A stretch of 64,000 nucleotides of DNA. It comes from Herbiconiux aconitum. Its GTDB lineage: Bacteria > Actinomycetota > Actinomycetes > Actinomycetales > Microbacteriaceae. The notes beneath the pieces are model-generated. The model worked only from the letters and a program-made list of their open reading frames with translations, had not been told where the DNA came from and made no database searches. A program made the translations under genes and the position numbers. This document shows positions 32,294 through 39,621 of the stretch, piece after piece; within the stretch, counting starts at the first letter, position 1, and each line of letters starts with the position of its first letter. The DNA lies in NCBI RefSeq assembly GCF_024979235.1, contig NZ_JANLCM010000001.1, forward strand, positions 1,488,001-1,552,000, read 5' to 3'.

Positions 32294-33770
32294 CGATGGG
32301 CCTCTCTTCTGGGCGCTTGTAGAGCTGCTGCCGCTGGCTCGCGGCCAGGGCGGCGGCGAGAGTCACTGTACCAACGCGCCCCATGAACATGGTCGCCGCC
32401 ATGATGTACACCCCGGCATCGGGCAGGGATGCAGTCAGACCGGTGGTGAGACCGGAGGTCGCGAACGCGGAGATCACGTCGAAGAGCACGAAGTCGAGCG
32501 GTGCCTTCGAGATCTGCAGGATGAGGATGCTCGACACCGCAACCGTCGTCGCCCCCCAGAGCACGACCGAGACGCCCAATCGCAGCACGTCGCTCGGGAT
32601 GCGCCGGCTGAACGCCTCCATCTCCTGGTTTCCGCGGGCTTCCGCGAAGGCCGCGAGGAACAGCACGGCCAGGGTCGTGACTTTTATGCCGCCGGCCGTC
32701 GAGGCCGAACCACCGCCGATGAACATCAACATGTCGGTGACGAGCAGGCTCGATCCGTTGAGATCGGGGATGCTGATGGTCGAGAATCCGCCCGACCGTG
32801 TCATCACCGAGAGGAAGAAGCTCTGGAACACCGTGTCGCCCGCGCCGAGCGACCCGAAGGTCTTCGGATTGTCGAACTCGAGGATGATGTAGAGCGCCGC
32901 CCCGAACACGATGAGCAACGCACTCGTGACCAACGTGAGCTTCACGTGCACCGACCAGCGCGGGGGTCGGTTCAGCTTCTTCTGCCTGCGCCGGAGCTTC
33001 CAGCCCTTCATGCTCCGGGAGAGCGTGTAGATGACCGGGAACCCGATGCTGCCGAGAAAAACGCCGATCATCAGGATGGTGAGAAAGAAGTAGTCGTTCG
33101 CGAACGGTGTGAGACCTTCGGCGTTCGGCGAGAATCCCGTGTTCGTGAATGCCATCGCGGAGTAGTAGAGGCTGAACCAGACCGCTTCGCCGATCGGGAT
33201 GCCGTCGATCAGCATCCGGGGCAGCAGGAGCACGGCGAGGGCGAGCTCGATCACCAAGGCGCTGATCGCGACCGTGGCGAGCAGCGAGCCGATTTCGCCG
33301 AGGCGCACTGCCTGTCCCTCGGCCACCGGACCATGATGCATCCGGAGCGGGTTGGTGTCGCTCGCGGCGATCAGGCGCGCACGCAAGCCGAGTCGACGGG
33401 AGATGACGAGCCCCAGGATGCTCGCGAGAGTCAGCACGCCGAGCGCACCGATCTGCACTCCGATGTAAACGAGCACGTGGCCGAACACCGACCAGTAGGT
33501 GGCCATGTCGACCGTGGAGAGACCGGTGACGCAGATGACCGAGACCGCGGTGAACAGCGAATCGGCCAGGCCCGTCGCCTTGCCCGAGGCGCTTGAGATC
33601 GGCAACGAGAAAAGCACGGTGAAGATCAGAACGAGCGACGCGAAGATGAGGATCGCGAATCGCGAGGGCGAATGCTCGGAGAATTCGCGCATCGCATCGC
33701 GCACGCGGCCGATCCAGGTGCGGCTCCGGTGCAGCGGGCTGCGGGCGGTCACCGTGCTGCGGATGCTCAT
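32286..33770 (-). CDS. ktrB: TrkH/KtrB family potassium uptake protein
   Basis: A 494-residue membrane protein with the four pore-loop (MPM) repeats of the SKT superfamily. Selectivity-filter-like stretches are VICVTGLSTVD, SAMAFTNTGFSPNAEG, VMTRSGGFSTI and AFATSGLTTGLT; each has the single conserved Gly. It transports K+ (often Na+-coupled) with KtrA. I chose the ATG at 33770 with GAGGA upstream over 33824. First gene of the ktrBA pair. Confidence 0.92.
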   Translation of the reverse strand: MSIRSTVTARSPLHRSRTWIGRVRDAMREFSEHSPSRFAILIFASLVLIFTVLFSLPISSASGKATGLADSLFTAVSVICVTGLSTVDMATYWSVFGHVLVYIGVQIGALGVLTLASILGLVISRRLGLRARLIAASDTNPLRMHHGPVAEGQAVRLGEIGSLLATVAISALVIELALAVLLLPRMLIDGIPIGEAVWFSLYYSAMAFTNTGFSPNAEGLTPFANDYFFLTILMIGVFLGSIGFPVIYTLSRSMKGWKLRRRQKKLNRPPRWSVHVKLTLVTSALLIVFGAALYIILEFDNPKTFGSLGAGDTVFQSFFLSVMTRSGGFSTISIPDLNGSSLLVTDMLMFIGGGSASTAGGIKVTTLAVLFLAAFAEARGNQEMEAFSRRIPSDVLRLGVSVVLWGATTVAVSSILILQISKAPLDFVLFDVISAFATSGLTTGLTASLPDAGVYIMAATMFMGRVGTVTLAAALAASQRQQLYKRPEERPIVG

Positions 33771-33861
33771 CTCTGATCCTCGCCTCGCGCGGGCCAACGA
33801 GCTGCCCCTGTTTGAACGCTGCAATGCTACCCGGGGTGGCGCGGATGCGGGGGCGCACCAC

Positions 33862-33867
33862 TACCCT
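33862..33867 (+). promoter_or_regulatory. -10 hexamer TACCCT, leaderless ArsR-type gene
   Basis: TACCCT ends 6 nt before the ATG at 33874. Confidence 0.5.
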
Positions 33868-33873
33868 GGACGC

Positions 33874-34335
33874 ATGGCCGACATCTTCTCAGTGATCGCT
33901 GACCCCACCAGGCGTCAGCTCCTGTCGTTGCTGCTCGAGCGTTACGTCTCCTCCGACAGCCCGAGCGCATCCGGCGCGGGCGAGGGGGAGTTCAGCGTCT
34001 CGGAACTGGTGTCGCAGCTCGAACTGAGCCAGCCGACCGTCTCCAAGCACCTCAAGGTGCTGCGGGATGCGGGGTTGGTGATGGTGCGCGAGGAGGGCCA
34101 GCACCGCTTCTACAAGATCGACGTGTCGCCGCTCGAAGATGTGGAGGACTGGATCATCCCGTTCCTCTCCGCCGACTTCGACGAAGCCGCGTCGGACGAG
34201 CTGTGGGACAACGCGTCCGACGCCGTGAAGTCGGCCGCCGCGACCTTCGGCCAGAACGTGGGCCGGCGCGCCGCGGCCACCTCGCACGCGGTGAAGTCGG
34301 TGGCCGACGACCTGGTGTCGAAGCTGAGGCGCTGA
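33874..34335 (+). CDS. ArsR family regulator with a C-terminal extension
   Basis: A 153-residue winged-helix protein. The DNA-binding core is IFSVIADPTRRQLLSLLLE, the recognition helix LELSQPTVSKHLKVLRDAG and the wing VREEGQHRFYKI. The last 55 residues (DELWDNASDAVKSAAATFGQ, then VKSVADDLVSKLRR) form an amphipathic helical tail not found in canonical ArsR sensors, and no metal-binding cysteine pair is visible. It is therefore unlikely to sense arsenic or cadmium. The conserved placement next to the bldC-like and bS22 genes suggests a housekeeping role. Confidence 0.82.
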   Translation: MADIFSVIADPTRRQLLSLLLERYVSSDSPSASGAGEGEFSVSELVSQLELSQPTVSKHLKVLRDAGLVMVREEGQHRFYKIDVSPLEDVEDWIIPFLSADFDEAASDELWDNASDAVKSAAATFGQNVGRRAAATSHAVKSVADDLVSKLRR

Positions 34336-34409
34336 GTTCGCCCGGTAGCGGTGCGGATGTCGCGCTGGTGCGCATGGGACTGCTGTTGCCCGTGGGGCCA
34401 TCCAGCCGC

Positions 34410-34415
34410 TATGGT
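34410..34415 (+). promoter_or_regulatory. -10 hexamer TATGGT, bldC-like gene
   Basis: TATGGT ends 6 nt before the ATG at 34422. Confidence 0.5.
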
Positions 34416-34421
34416 TTCGCC

Positions 34422-34628
34422 ATGGCTGCGGACCTGGATGACGTGAAGTTCCTCACGGTCGCCGAGGTGGCCGAGATGATGCGGGTTTCGAAGATGACCG
34501 TGTATCGGCTCGTTCACTCCGGTGAGCTTCCGGCGATCCGTTTCGGCCGTTCCTTCCGAGTTCCGGAGTCGGCGGTGGCATCGGCCGTGGAGAACCACGT
34601 GGCAGACCACGTCGCCGATTCGGCCTGA
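34422..34628 (+). CDS. Excisionase-family (MerR/BldC-like) DNA-binding protein
   Basis: A 68-residue protein consisting of one winged HTH (LTVAEVAEMMRVSKMTVYRL, then HSGELPAIRFGRSFRVPES) of the excisionase/MerR superfamily. Despite the family name there is no integrase nearby. The order proC-region, this gene, bS22 matches Rv0500-Rv0500A-Rv0500B of Mycobacterium tuberculosis, so this is a conserved actinobacterial regulator rather than a phage gene. The C-terminal 16 residues are a short acidic tail. Confidence 0.9.
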   Translation: MAADLDDVKFLTVAEVAEMMRVSKMTVYRLVHSGELPAIRFGRSFRVPESAVASAVENHVADHVADSA

Positions 34629-34638
34629 CGGTAGCTGG

Positions 34639-34644
34639 TACACT
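34639..34644 (+). promoter_or_regulatory. Possible -10 hexamer TACACT of the bS22 gene
   Basis: TACACT lies 65 bp before the GTG at 34710, so this gene would have a leader. The leader is rich in GGCC/GCCGG repeats (34652-34680) and can fold. The assignment is weak because no clear -35 is seen. Confidence 0.3.
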
Positions 34645-34709
34645 TCTCCGAGGCCCTTTGGCCGGCCGCCGGTTTTCGGCGTGGTCATCCTGATACGTGT
34701 GAGGTTTGT

Positions 34710-34808
34710 GTGGGTTCTGTAATCAAGAAGCGTCGCAAGCGCATGGCGAAGAAGAAGCATCGCAAGCTGCTTCGCAAGACTCGCCACCAGCGTCGCAACA
34801 AGAAGTAG
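34710..34808 (+). CDS. Small ribosomal subunit protein bS22
   Basis: A 32-residue, extremely basic peptide (MGSVIKKRRKRMAKKKHRKL, then LRKTRHQRRNKK), the actinobacterial 30S protein bS22 of the AURKAIP1/COX24 domain family seen bound to 16S rRNA in mycobacterial ribosomes. Start is GTG. The ribosome-binding site is GAGG, 6 nt upstream. A textbook intrinsic terminator follows, so it ends its transcript. It follows the bldC-like gene as in mycobacteria. A longer ORF in another frame over this locus is a shadow. Confidence 0.93.
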   Translation: MGSVIKKRRKRMAKKKHRKLLRKTRHQRRNKK

Positions 34809-34837
34809 CCCGACCTGAGGTCTCGCTACGCGAGCAG

Positions 34838-34867
34838 AGCGCCAGACATCGCGTCTGGCGCTTTTTG
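34838..34867 (+). terminator. Intrinsic terminator of the bS22 gene
   Basis: A perfect 10-bp stem AGCGCCAGAC / GTCTGGCGCT with a 5-nt loop, followed by a T-rich run (TTTTTGCTTT including the last stem base). It is the most canonical Rho-independent terminator in the window. Confidence 0.92.
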
Positions 34868-34879
34868 CTTTGGCCGCCC

Positions 34880-35194
34880 ATGAGCGATGCTGCCGTCGAG
34901 TACTGCGCCACCCTGGTCGTCCGCGAAGCGGTGACCAAGCTCGACGCGCTCGTGGTCGTGGCGCTCGCGGTCGACCGGCCGATTCATGGTGCCGGCACGG
35001 CGCATCCGTTCATCGAGCTCGAAAGCGGTGCCCGGGTGGAGGTCGAGATCCCCAAGTTCGGCGAGCCGCCGCCGCTGGCTGTCGATGTCTACTCGCACCT
35101 GGGTTTTGAGCACGCTGCGATGAGTGCGCTGGCGTTGCTCGGCCGACTGGAGGAGTCCACGGCCTGGATGGTGAAGCCCGACTTCACGCTGTGA
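34880..35194 (+). CDS. Conserved-looking hypothetical protein, 104 residues
   Basis: A small cytosolic protein with no recognised domain (YCATLVVREAVTKLDALVVV near the N-terminus, FIELESGARVEVEIPKFGEP in the middle). Codon use is normal. The ATG at 34880 is only about 15 bp past the bS22 terminator stem, with no -10 hexamer at the usual spacing and no Shine-Dalgarno sequence. Either transcription reads through the terminator, or the real start is further downstream. Function unknown. Confidence 0.6.
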   Translation: MSDAAVEYCATLVVREAVTKLDALVVVALAVDRPIHGAGTAHPFIELESGARVEVEIPKFGEPPPLAVDVYSHLGFEHAAMSALALLGRLEESTAWMVKPDFTL

Positions 35195-35223
35195 TCGCGA
35201 CCGGTCACGGGTCGAGTGCTCGG

Positions 35224-35229
35224 TAGGCT
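35224..35229 (+). promoter_or_regulatory. -10 hexamer TAGGCT, leaderless glutaredoxin-like gene
   Basis: TAGGCT ends 6 nt before the GTG at 35236. Confidence 0.55.
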
Positions 35230-35235
35230 GAGACG

Positions 35236-35514
35236 GTGCCCTCCGTCTCACTCACGCTCATCGGCAAACCGGGGTGTCACCTCTGCGACGACGCTCGCGA
35301 CGCGATCCGAGGGGTGCTCGACGACCTGGCTGCCGATTCCTCGGTTCCGTCAGTCGACGTGAACGTGACCGAACTGTCGATCCTCGACAATCCCGCCCTC
35401 CTGGACGAGTTCGCTGAGGAGATCCCGGTGGTCATGATCGACGGCCGGGTGCACACGATCTGGCGGGTCGAACCGGCCCGTCTCCGCACCGCTCTCCTGG
35501 AGGCATCCGCATGA
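35236..35514 (+). CDS. Glutaredoxin-like protein
   Basis: A 92-residue thioredoxin-fold protein with the redox motif CHLC near residue 14 (LTLIGKPGCHLCDDARDAI) and the cis-proline EIPVVMIDGR. It belongs to the short glutaredoxin-like (DUF836-type) group common in actinobacteria, whose partners are unknown. GTG start, leaderless. It overlaps the next gene by ATGA. Confidence 0.85.
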   Translation: MPSVSLTLIGKPGCHLCDDARDAIRGVLDDLAADSSVPSVDVNVTELSILDNPALLDEFAEEIPVVMIDGRVHTIWRVEPARLRTALLEASA

Positions 35515-35810
35515 TCCGTCACGTCGTCGCGTGGAAGCTCGAGGCAACCGACCCCGCTGAGAAGGCTGCCGATGCAGCCGAGATCGCCCGTCTGCTCTCG
35601 GGCCTCGTCGGCGTCGTGCCGTCGATCGCGGCTCTCGACGTCGGCCCCAACATGGCCTACTTCGAGGCGAACTGGGATGTCCTGCTGGTCGCCGACTTCG
35701 CGTCGCTCGCCGACCTCGACGCCTACCAGACGCATCCGGCGCACCTCGAGGTGGTGCCGCAGGTGAAGGCGCGCGTCGCGCAGCGCGCGTCGGTCGACAT
35801 CGAGCTCTGA
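35511..35810 (+). CDS. Dabb family (stress-responsive alpha/beta barrel) protein
   Basis: A 99-residue ferredoxin-like fold protein. IRHVVAWKLE at the start and ADFASLADLDAYQTHPAHLE near residues 63-82 are the family's conserved strands and helix. Members form dimeric barrels; bacterial ones have no settled function. Translationally coupled to the glutaredoxin-like gene. Confidence 0.85.
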   Translation: MIRHVVAWKLEATDPAEKAADAAEIARLLSGLVGVVPSIAALDVGPNMAYFEANWDVLLVADFASLADLDAYQTHPAHLEVVPQVKARVAQRASVDIEL

Positions 35811-35815
35811 CCAGC

Positions 35816-35879
35816 TTTTTATGCAAATAGTGAGGACCGACCCCCTATAGGCGGTCGGTCCTCACTATTTGCATAAAAA
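35816..35879. repeat. 64-bp near-perfect palindrome between convergent genes
   Basis: The sequence is its own reverse complement except for one mismatched pair (35843/35852). Arms of 27 bp (TTTTTATGCAAATAGTGAGG, then ACCGACC) are perfect, and the centre is the palindrome CCTATAGG. There is no unpaired loop. The T5 lies before and the A5 after the stem, the reverse of a bidirectional terminator. It sits between the ends of the Dabb and aspS genes. Confidence 0.95.
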
Positions 35880-35885
35880 CTAGCG

Positions 35886-37196
35886 CTACGGCAGCAATCG
35901 GGTCGGCCCGCGGAACAGGTAGACGACCTCGCGGAGGTTCGTTTGGTGCAGCATCAGCATGAGCACGCGCGACAGGCCCATGCCGAACCCGCCGTGCGGC
36001 GGCACCCCGTAGCGGAAGAAGTCGAGGTAGAACCCGAGCTCCTCGGGGTCGAGGCCCTTCTCGCGCGCCTGCTCGATCAGCACCTCGACGCGGTGCTCGC
36101 GCTGAGCGCCGGTGGAGATCTCGACCCCGTTGTAGATGAGGTCGTAGCTGTTGGTCAACGTCGGATCGGACGCGTGGCGCATGTGGTAGAACGGCCGGAT
36201 GCTCGACGCATAGTCGGTGAGGAACACGAAGTCGTGCCCGTACGTCTCCTTGACGTAGGCCGCGATCTGGCGTTCGCCCTCCGGGTCCATGTCGTCGTCT
36301 TCGCGTGGCACGACGTAGCCGCGCGACGCCACGATCTCCTTCGCCTCAGCGAGCGGGATGCGCGGGAACGGCTGCGTCGGCACCTCGATGTCGACGTCGA
36401 ACAGAGCTTTGATCTCCTCGCCGTGCTTCTCCTTGACCGCGCGCAGGCCCGCGACCATGAGCTCTTCGTGCAGCTGCATGACGTCTTCGTGCGAGTCGAT
36501 CCACGAGATCTCCGCGTCGACGCTGGTGAACTCGGTGGCGTGCCGAGAGGTGAAGGAGGGGTCGGCGCGGAACGCGGGCCCGACCTCGAACACCTTGCCG
36601 AAGCCGGCAGGCTGTGCCATCTGCTTGAAGAACTGCGGGCTCTGGGCAAGGTAGGCCTTGCCCTCGAAGTAGTCGACCTCGAACAGTTCGGCGCGCGATT
36701 CCGATGCCGAGGCCATGAGCTTCGGAGTGTGGATCTCGATGAAGTCGTGCTCGACCCAGTAGGTGCGCCAGGCGTGCTCGAGCGTGGTCTGCACGCGGAA
36801 GACGAGGTTCTGCTCAGGGCGGCGCAGGTCGAGGAAGCGCCAGTCCATGCGCTTGTCGATGCCCGAGTCGGCCGCGATCGGCGTCTCCGGGATGGCTGCG
36901 GTCTCCACCACGAGCGTCGCGAGCTTCACCTCGATGCCGCCGAGCTTCACGCGCTCGTCGTGCTTGAGCTCGCCGGTGACCGTGATGAAGGAGCCCTGTG
37001 AGAGGCCCGAGATGATCTCGGCGACCTCTTCGGTCTCATCCGTTCGCGGGTTCACCAACTGAACGGCGCCGGACTCGTCACGAAGAACGACGAACTGCAC
37101 CTTCTTCTGATCGCGCACCGTATCGACCCAGCCGGAGACGGCGACGGGCCCATCGGGCGATGCGGCAAGGTTCTTGACGAGGGTGCGTTCGGTCAC
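35886..37196 (-). CDS. aspS: Aspartate--tRNA ligase, archaeal/eukaryotic-like short type
   Basis: A 436-residue class II synthetase. The N-terminal OB-fold binds the anticodon (VSGWVDTVRDQKKVQFVVLR). Catalytic motif 1 is FIEIHTPKL, motif 2 is FEVGPAFRADPSFTSRHATE and motif 3 is PPHGGFGMGLSRVLML. It lacks the roughly 100-residue GAD insertion of bacterial AspRS (about 590 residues). NCBI usually labels this type aspartate--tRNA(Asn/Asp) ligase. If it is non-discriminating the cell needs GatCAB to finish Asn-tRNA; specificity cannot be decided from this sequence. GTG start with a leaderless promoter. Confidence 0.93.
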   Translation of the reverse strand: MTERTLVKNLAASPDGPVAVSGWVDTVRDQKKVQFVVLRDESGAVQLVNPRTDETEEVAEIISGLSQGSFITVTGELKHDERVKLGGIEVKLATLVVETAAIPETPIAADSGIDKRMDWRFLDLRRPEQNLVFRVQTTLEHAWRTYWVEHDFIEIHTPKLMASASESRAELFEVDYFEGKAYLAQSPQFFKQMAQPAGFGKVFEVGPAFRADPSFTSRHATEFTSVDAEISWIDSHEDVMQLHEELMVAGLRAVKEKHGEEIKALFDVDIEVPTQPFPRIPLAEAKEIVASRGYVVPREDDDMDPEGERQIAAYVKETYGHDFVFLTDYASSIRPFYHMRHASDPTLTNSYDLIYNGVEISTGAQREHRVEVLIEQAREKGLDPEELGFYLDFFRYGVPPHGGFGMGLSRVLMLMLHQTNLREVVYLFRGPTRLLP

Positions 37197-37204
37197 GGGT
37201 AACG

Positions 37205-37210
37205 AGTCTA
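37205..37210 (-). promoter_or_regulatory. -10 hexamer TAGACT, aspS
   Basis: On the minus strand TAGACT ends 8 nt before the GTG at 37196. Confidence 0.5.
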
Positions 37211-37266
37211 CCTGCGAGCCAACCCGGCAGCGCCGGTGGCCGACGGATGCGCCCGGCTGCGACGGA

Positions 37267-37380
37267 TCAGGACTCCTGCGTGGGAACGCGGCGGTATCCG
37301 TCGACGCGCATGGCGGCGATGGTGGCGGCGATTCCGGCGGAAGCGACGACGGCGAAGATGGAGAGCGTGATGATGGTCAT
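37267..37380 (-). CDS. Small single-span membrane protein, 37 residues
   Basis: MTIITLSIFAVVASAGIAAT forms one transmembrane helix and is followed by a short basic tail with DGYRRVPTQES. The ATG is preceded by AAAGG 7 nt upstream, and the wobble positions are G/C-rich, as in real genes here. It is probably a separate unit, 56 bp before the aspS promoter on the same strand. No homologue is known to me; small one-helix proteins often tune transporters or respiratory complexes. Confidence 0.6.
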   Translation of the reverse strand: MTIITLSIFAVVASAGIAATIAAMRVDGYRRVPTQES

Positions 37381-37508
37381 GATTAAGCCTTTCTGAGATC
37401 CATTTCACCTCAGGAAACTGTTCAGCACAATTGCAGAGTTCTACATAATCCGTGTAGCGGAGCTAACAGATGACGATGCTCTCGGCGTTCTCGCGGTTAG
37501 GCCGCTCG

Positions 37509-37514
37509 TAGACT
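37509..37514 (+). promoter_or_regulatory. -10 hexamer TAGACT, head of the cytochrome c maturation operon
   Basis: TAGACT ends 7 nt before the GTG at 37522. It should drive the histidine phosphatase-tlpA-ccdA-resB run. Confidence 0.55.
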
Positions 37515-37521
37515 GGGTATC

Positions 37522-38166
37522 GTGCCCGCCAGCCAGATCCACCTCGTCCGCCACGGCGAAGTCTTCAACCCCGACGAAGTGCTCTACGGGCGTCTGCCGA
37601 ATTTCGGCCTCTCCGATCTCGGGCACCGCATGGCGAAGGCCGCGGCCGACGACCTTGTGGCCCGCAAGCGTCCGATCAGCGCGCTCTACACCTCTCCGCT
37701 CCAGCGTGCCCGCGAGTCGGGTCAGCCCATCGCTCGGGCACTCGAACTGACGCCGGGCGTCGAAGAGCGCATCATCGAGCCCACCAACGCCTTCGAGGGT
37801 CGACGGATGCGCGGCCCCGGCGGGGCACTTCGCGATCCTCGCATGTGGCGCTTCCTCTGGAACCCCTGGCGCCCCGCCTGGGGCGAGGCCTTCACCTCCA
37901 TCTCGGCACGGATGCTCGCTGCCATGACGGATGCGCACGCCTCCGTCGACGACGGAGACGTCGTGATGGTCAGCCATCAGCTGCCGATCTGGATGGCGCA
38001 CCGCACCATCGTGGGCGAGAGACTGCCGCACGACCCGCGAAAGCGCCGGTGCGCGCTGTCGAGCATCACCACCTTCGAGCGCCGGGGCGACCGCTTCGTC
38101 GAGGTCGGCTACGTCGACCCCGCAGCGGCCCTCGCCGCCTCCGCCACCGACGTGGGGGCAGTGTGA
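37522..38166 (+). CDS. Histidine phosphatase (phosphoglycerate mutase-like) family protein
   Basis: A 214-residue branch-1 histidine phosphatase. The phosphorylated histidine is in HLVRHGEVFNPD at the N-terminus and the second catalytic His is probably the one in VVMVSHQLPI near residue 155. The substrate is unknown. Its position as first gene of the cytochrome c maturation operon matches Rv0525 in Mycobacterium tuberculosis. It overlaps tlpA by GTGA. Confidence 0.88.
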   Translation: MPASQIHLVRHGEVFNPDEVLYGRLPNFGLSDLGHRMAKAAADDLVARKRPISALYTSPLQRARESGQPIARALELTPGVEERIIEPTNAFEGRRMRGPGGALRDPRMWRFLWNPWRPAWGEAFTSISARMLAAMTDAHASVDDGDVVMVSHQLPIWMAHRTIVGERLPHDPRKRRCALSSITTFERRGDRFVEVGYVDPAAALAASATDVGAV

Positions 38167-38858
38167 CCCGCACCTCGACCAGGTTCCGCATCGCTGCCGC
38201 CGCGGCACTCGCTGCCGTCGCCCTGTTGCTCGCGGGCTGCTCGAACGACCCGCTCGCCCAGCAGTATCTCGAGGGCAGCAACAAGAACTACATCTCCGGT
38301 GACGGGTCGATCACCGAGGTTCCGCTGGCCGATCGCGGAGCCGCCGTGCAGTTCTCCGGCACCGACGAGAACGGCGACCCGGTCTCCGCGAGCGACTACA
38401 CCGGCCAGGTCGTCGTGCTCAATTTCTGGTACGCCGGATGCGCGCCCTGCCGCGCCGAGGCCCCCGCACTCGAGAAGCTGAACGGCGAATTCGAGGGGCA
38501 GGGCGTGTCGTTCCTCGGCGTGAACGTGCGCGACCAGCCGCCCACCGCGGTCGCGTTCGCCGAGAAGTACGGCGTCTCCTACCCTTCGGTGGTCGACACC
38601 GACGGCGCGATGCAGCTCGCCTTCGCCGGCACGGTGGCGCCGAACGCGGTGCCGACCACGCTGGTGCTCGATCCGCAGGGCCGGGTCGCCGCGCGCATCC
38701 TGGGCCAGCTGACCGACGCGTCGATCCTCGAGACGCTCATCAAGTCGAACCTGCCGGGGGGCGACAGCGGAGAGTCAGGCGACCCGACGCCGACACCTGC
38801 CGCGGCCGGTTCCGGTGGCACGGCGGCGGCCCCAGCCGGCCCCGACGGATCGAGCTGA
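38163..38858 (+). CDS. TlpA/ResA-like thioredoxin lipoprotein
   Basis: A 231-residue exported disulfide reductase. The lipobox is LLAGC at about residue 24. The thioredoxin fold has the active site WYAGCAPCRAEAP near residue 92 and cis-proline AVPTT. It reduces apocytochrome c haem-binding cysteines outside the membrane, taking electrons from CcdA encoded next. A Pro/Ala/Gly-rich C-terminal tail of about 35 residues is an addition. GTG start overlapping the previous stop. Confidence 0.9.
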   Translation: MTRTSTRFRIAAAAALAAVALLLAGCSNDPLAQQYLEGSNKNYISGDGSITEVPLADRGAAVQFSGTDENGDPVSASDYTGQVVVLNFWYAGCAPCRAEAPALEKLNGEFEGQGVSFLGVNVRDQPPTAVAFAEKYGVSYPSVVDTDGAMQLAFAGTVAPNAVPTTLVLDPQGRVAARILGQLTDASILETLIKSNLPGGDSGESGDPTPTPAAAGSGGTAAAPAGPDGSS

Positions 38859-38862
38859 CGCC

Positions 38863-39621
38863 GTGGGCAACCCCTTCGCCGAGGTCGTGCTGAGCGGTCA
38901 GCTGCTCCTCGCCATCCCGATCGCGCTGCTCGCCGGCCTCGTCTCGTTCGCGTCGCCCTGCGTGCTCCCGCTCGTGCCGGGCTATCTCGCCTATGTCGGA
39001 GGCATCTCCGAGGCGGGCGCCGGGGCCGGAGACCGCAAGGCGGGGCGGCGACGGATGCTCCTCGGCATCGCCTTGTTCATCCTCGGCTTCTCGGTGATCT
39101 TCCTCGCCTATTCGGCCGCATTCGGGGCACTCGGCACCTGGCTGATCGTCTGGCAAGACCTCGTCACCCGCATCATGGGCGTGGTCGTCATCGCGCTCGG
39201 TCTGGTGTTCATCGGCCAGTTCAGCTTCTTGCAGCGCACCTTCAAGCCGAGCTGGCGACCGGCGACGGGATTGGCCGGCGCGCCGATCCTGGGCGTGGTC
39301 TTCGGCCTCGGCTGGACCCCGTGCATCGGCCCGACCCTCGGCGCCATCCAAGCGCTCAGCCTCACGAGCGGATCGGCCTGGAGCGGTGTGCTGCTCGGCC
39401 TCTTCTACTGCATCGGGCTCGGCCTGCCCTTCCTCCTCGTGGCGCTCGGCCTGAACTGGGTCACCAGTTCGGTGAAGTTCCTGAAGCGCCACATCCGCAC
39501 CATCAACATCGTGGGCGGCGTCGTTCTGGTGGCCATCGGCATCCTCATGGTCTCCGGCCTCTGGACCATCTGGATCTACGAGATGCAGGCGGTGATCAAC
39601 GGCTTTGTCTCGCCCATCTGA
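38863..39621 (+). CDS. ccdA: Cytochrome c biogenesis protein CcdA
   Basis: A 252-residue six-helix membrane protein that passes electrons from cytosolic thioredoxin to the extracytoplasmic thioredoxin-like protein. The redox cysteines are in VSFASPCVLPLVPGYLAYVGG (helix 1, at most the SPC-LP motif) and LGWTPCIGPTLGAI (helix 4). GTG start 5 bp after the tlpA stop. The 3' end overlaps the resB start by 17 bp. Confidence 0.93.
   Translation: MGNPFAEVVLSGQLLLAIPIALLAGLVSFASPCVLPLVPGYLAYVGGISEAGAGAGDRKAGRRRMLLGIALFILGFSVIFLAYSAAFGALGTWLIVWQDLVTRIMGVVVIALGLVFIGQFSFLQRTFKPSWRPATGLAGAPILGVVFGLGWTPCIGPTLGAIQALSLTSGSAWSGVLLGLFYCIGLGLPFLLVALGLNWVTSSVKFLKRHIRTINIVGGVVLVAIGILMVSGLWTIWIYEMQAVINGFVSPI

Noticed and set aside
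29984..32386. 800-codon open frame on the plus strand across the CDF, proC and ktrA genes
   Set aside because: It crosses three well-identified genes in the wrong frame and has no domain.
34422..34628. Excisionase-like protein as a sign of a prophage or integrative element
   Set aside because: No integrase, att repeats or phage genes are near, and the locus matches the conserved Rv0500A position beside bS22.
35816..35879. Ordinary bidirectional Rho-independent terminator
   Set aside because: T5 precedes and A5 follows the dyad, so neither strand has a U-tract after its hairpin. A role in termination is not excluded but is not the standard kind.
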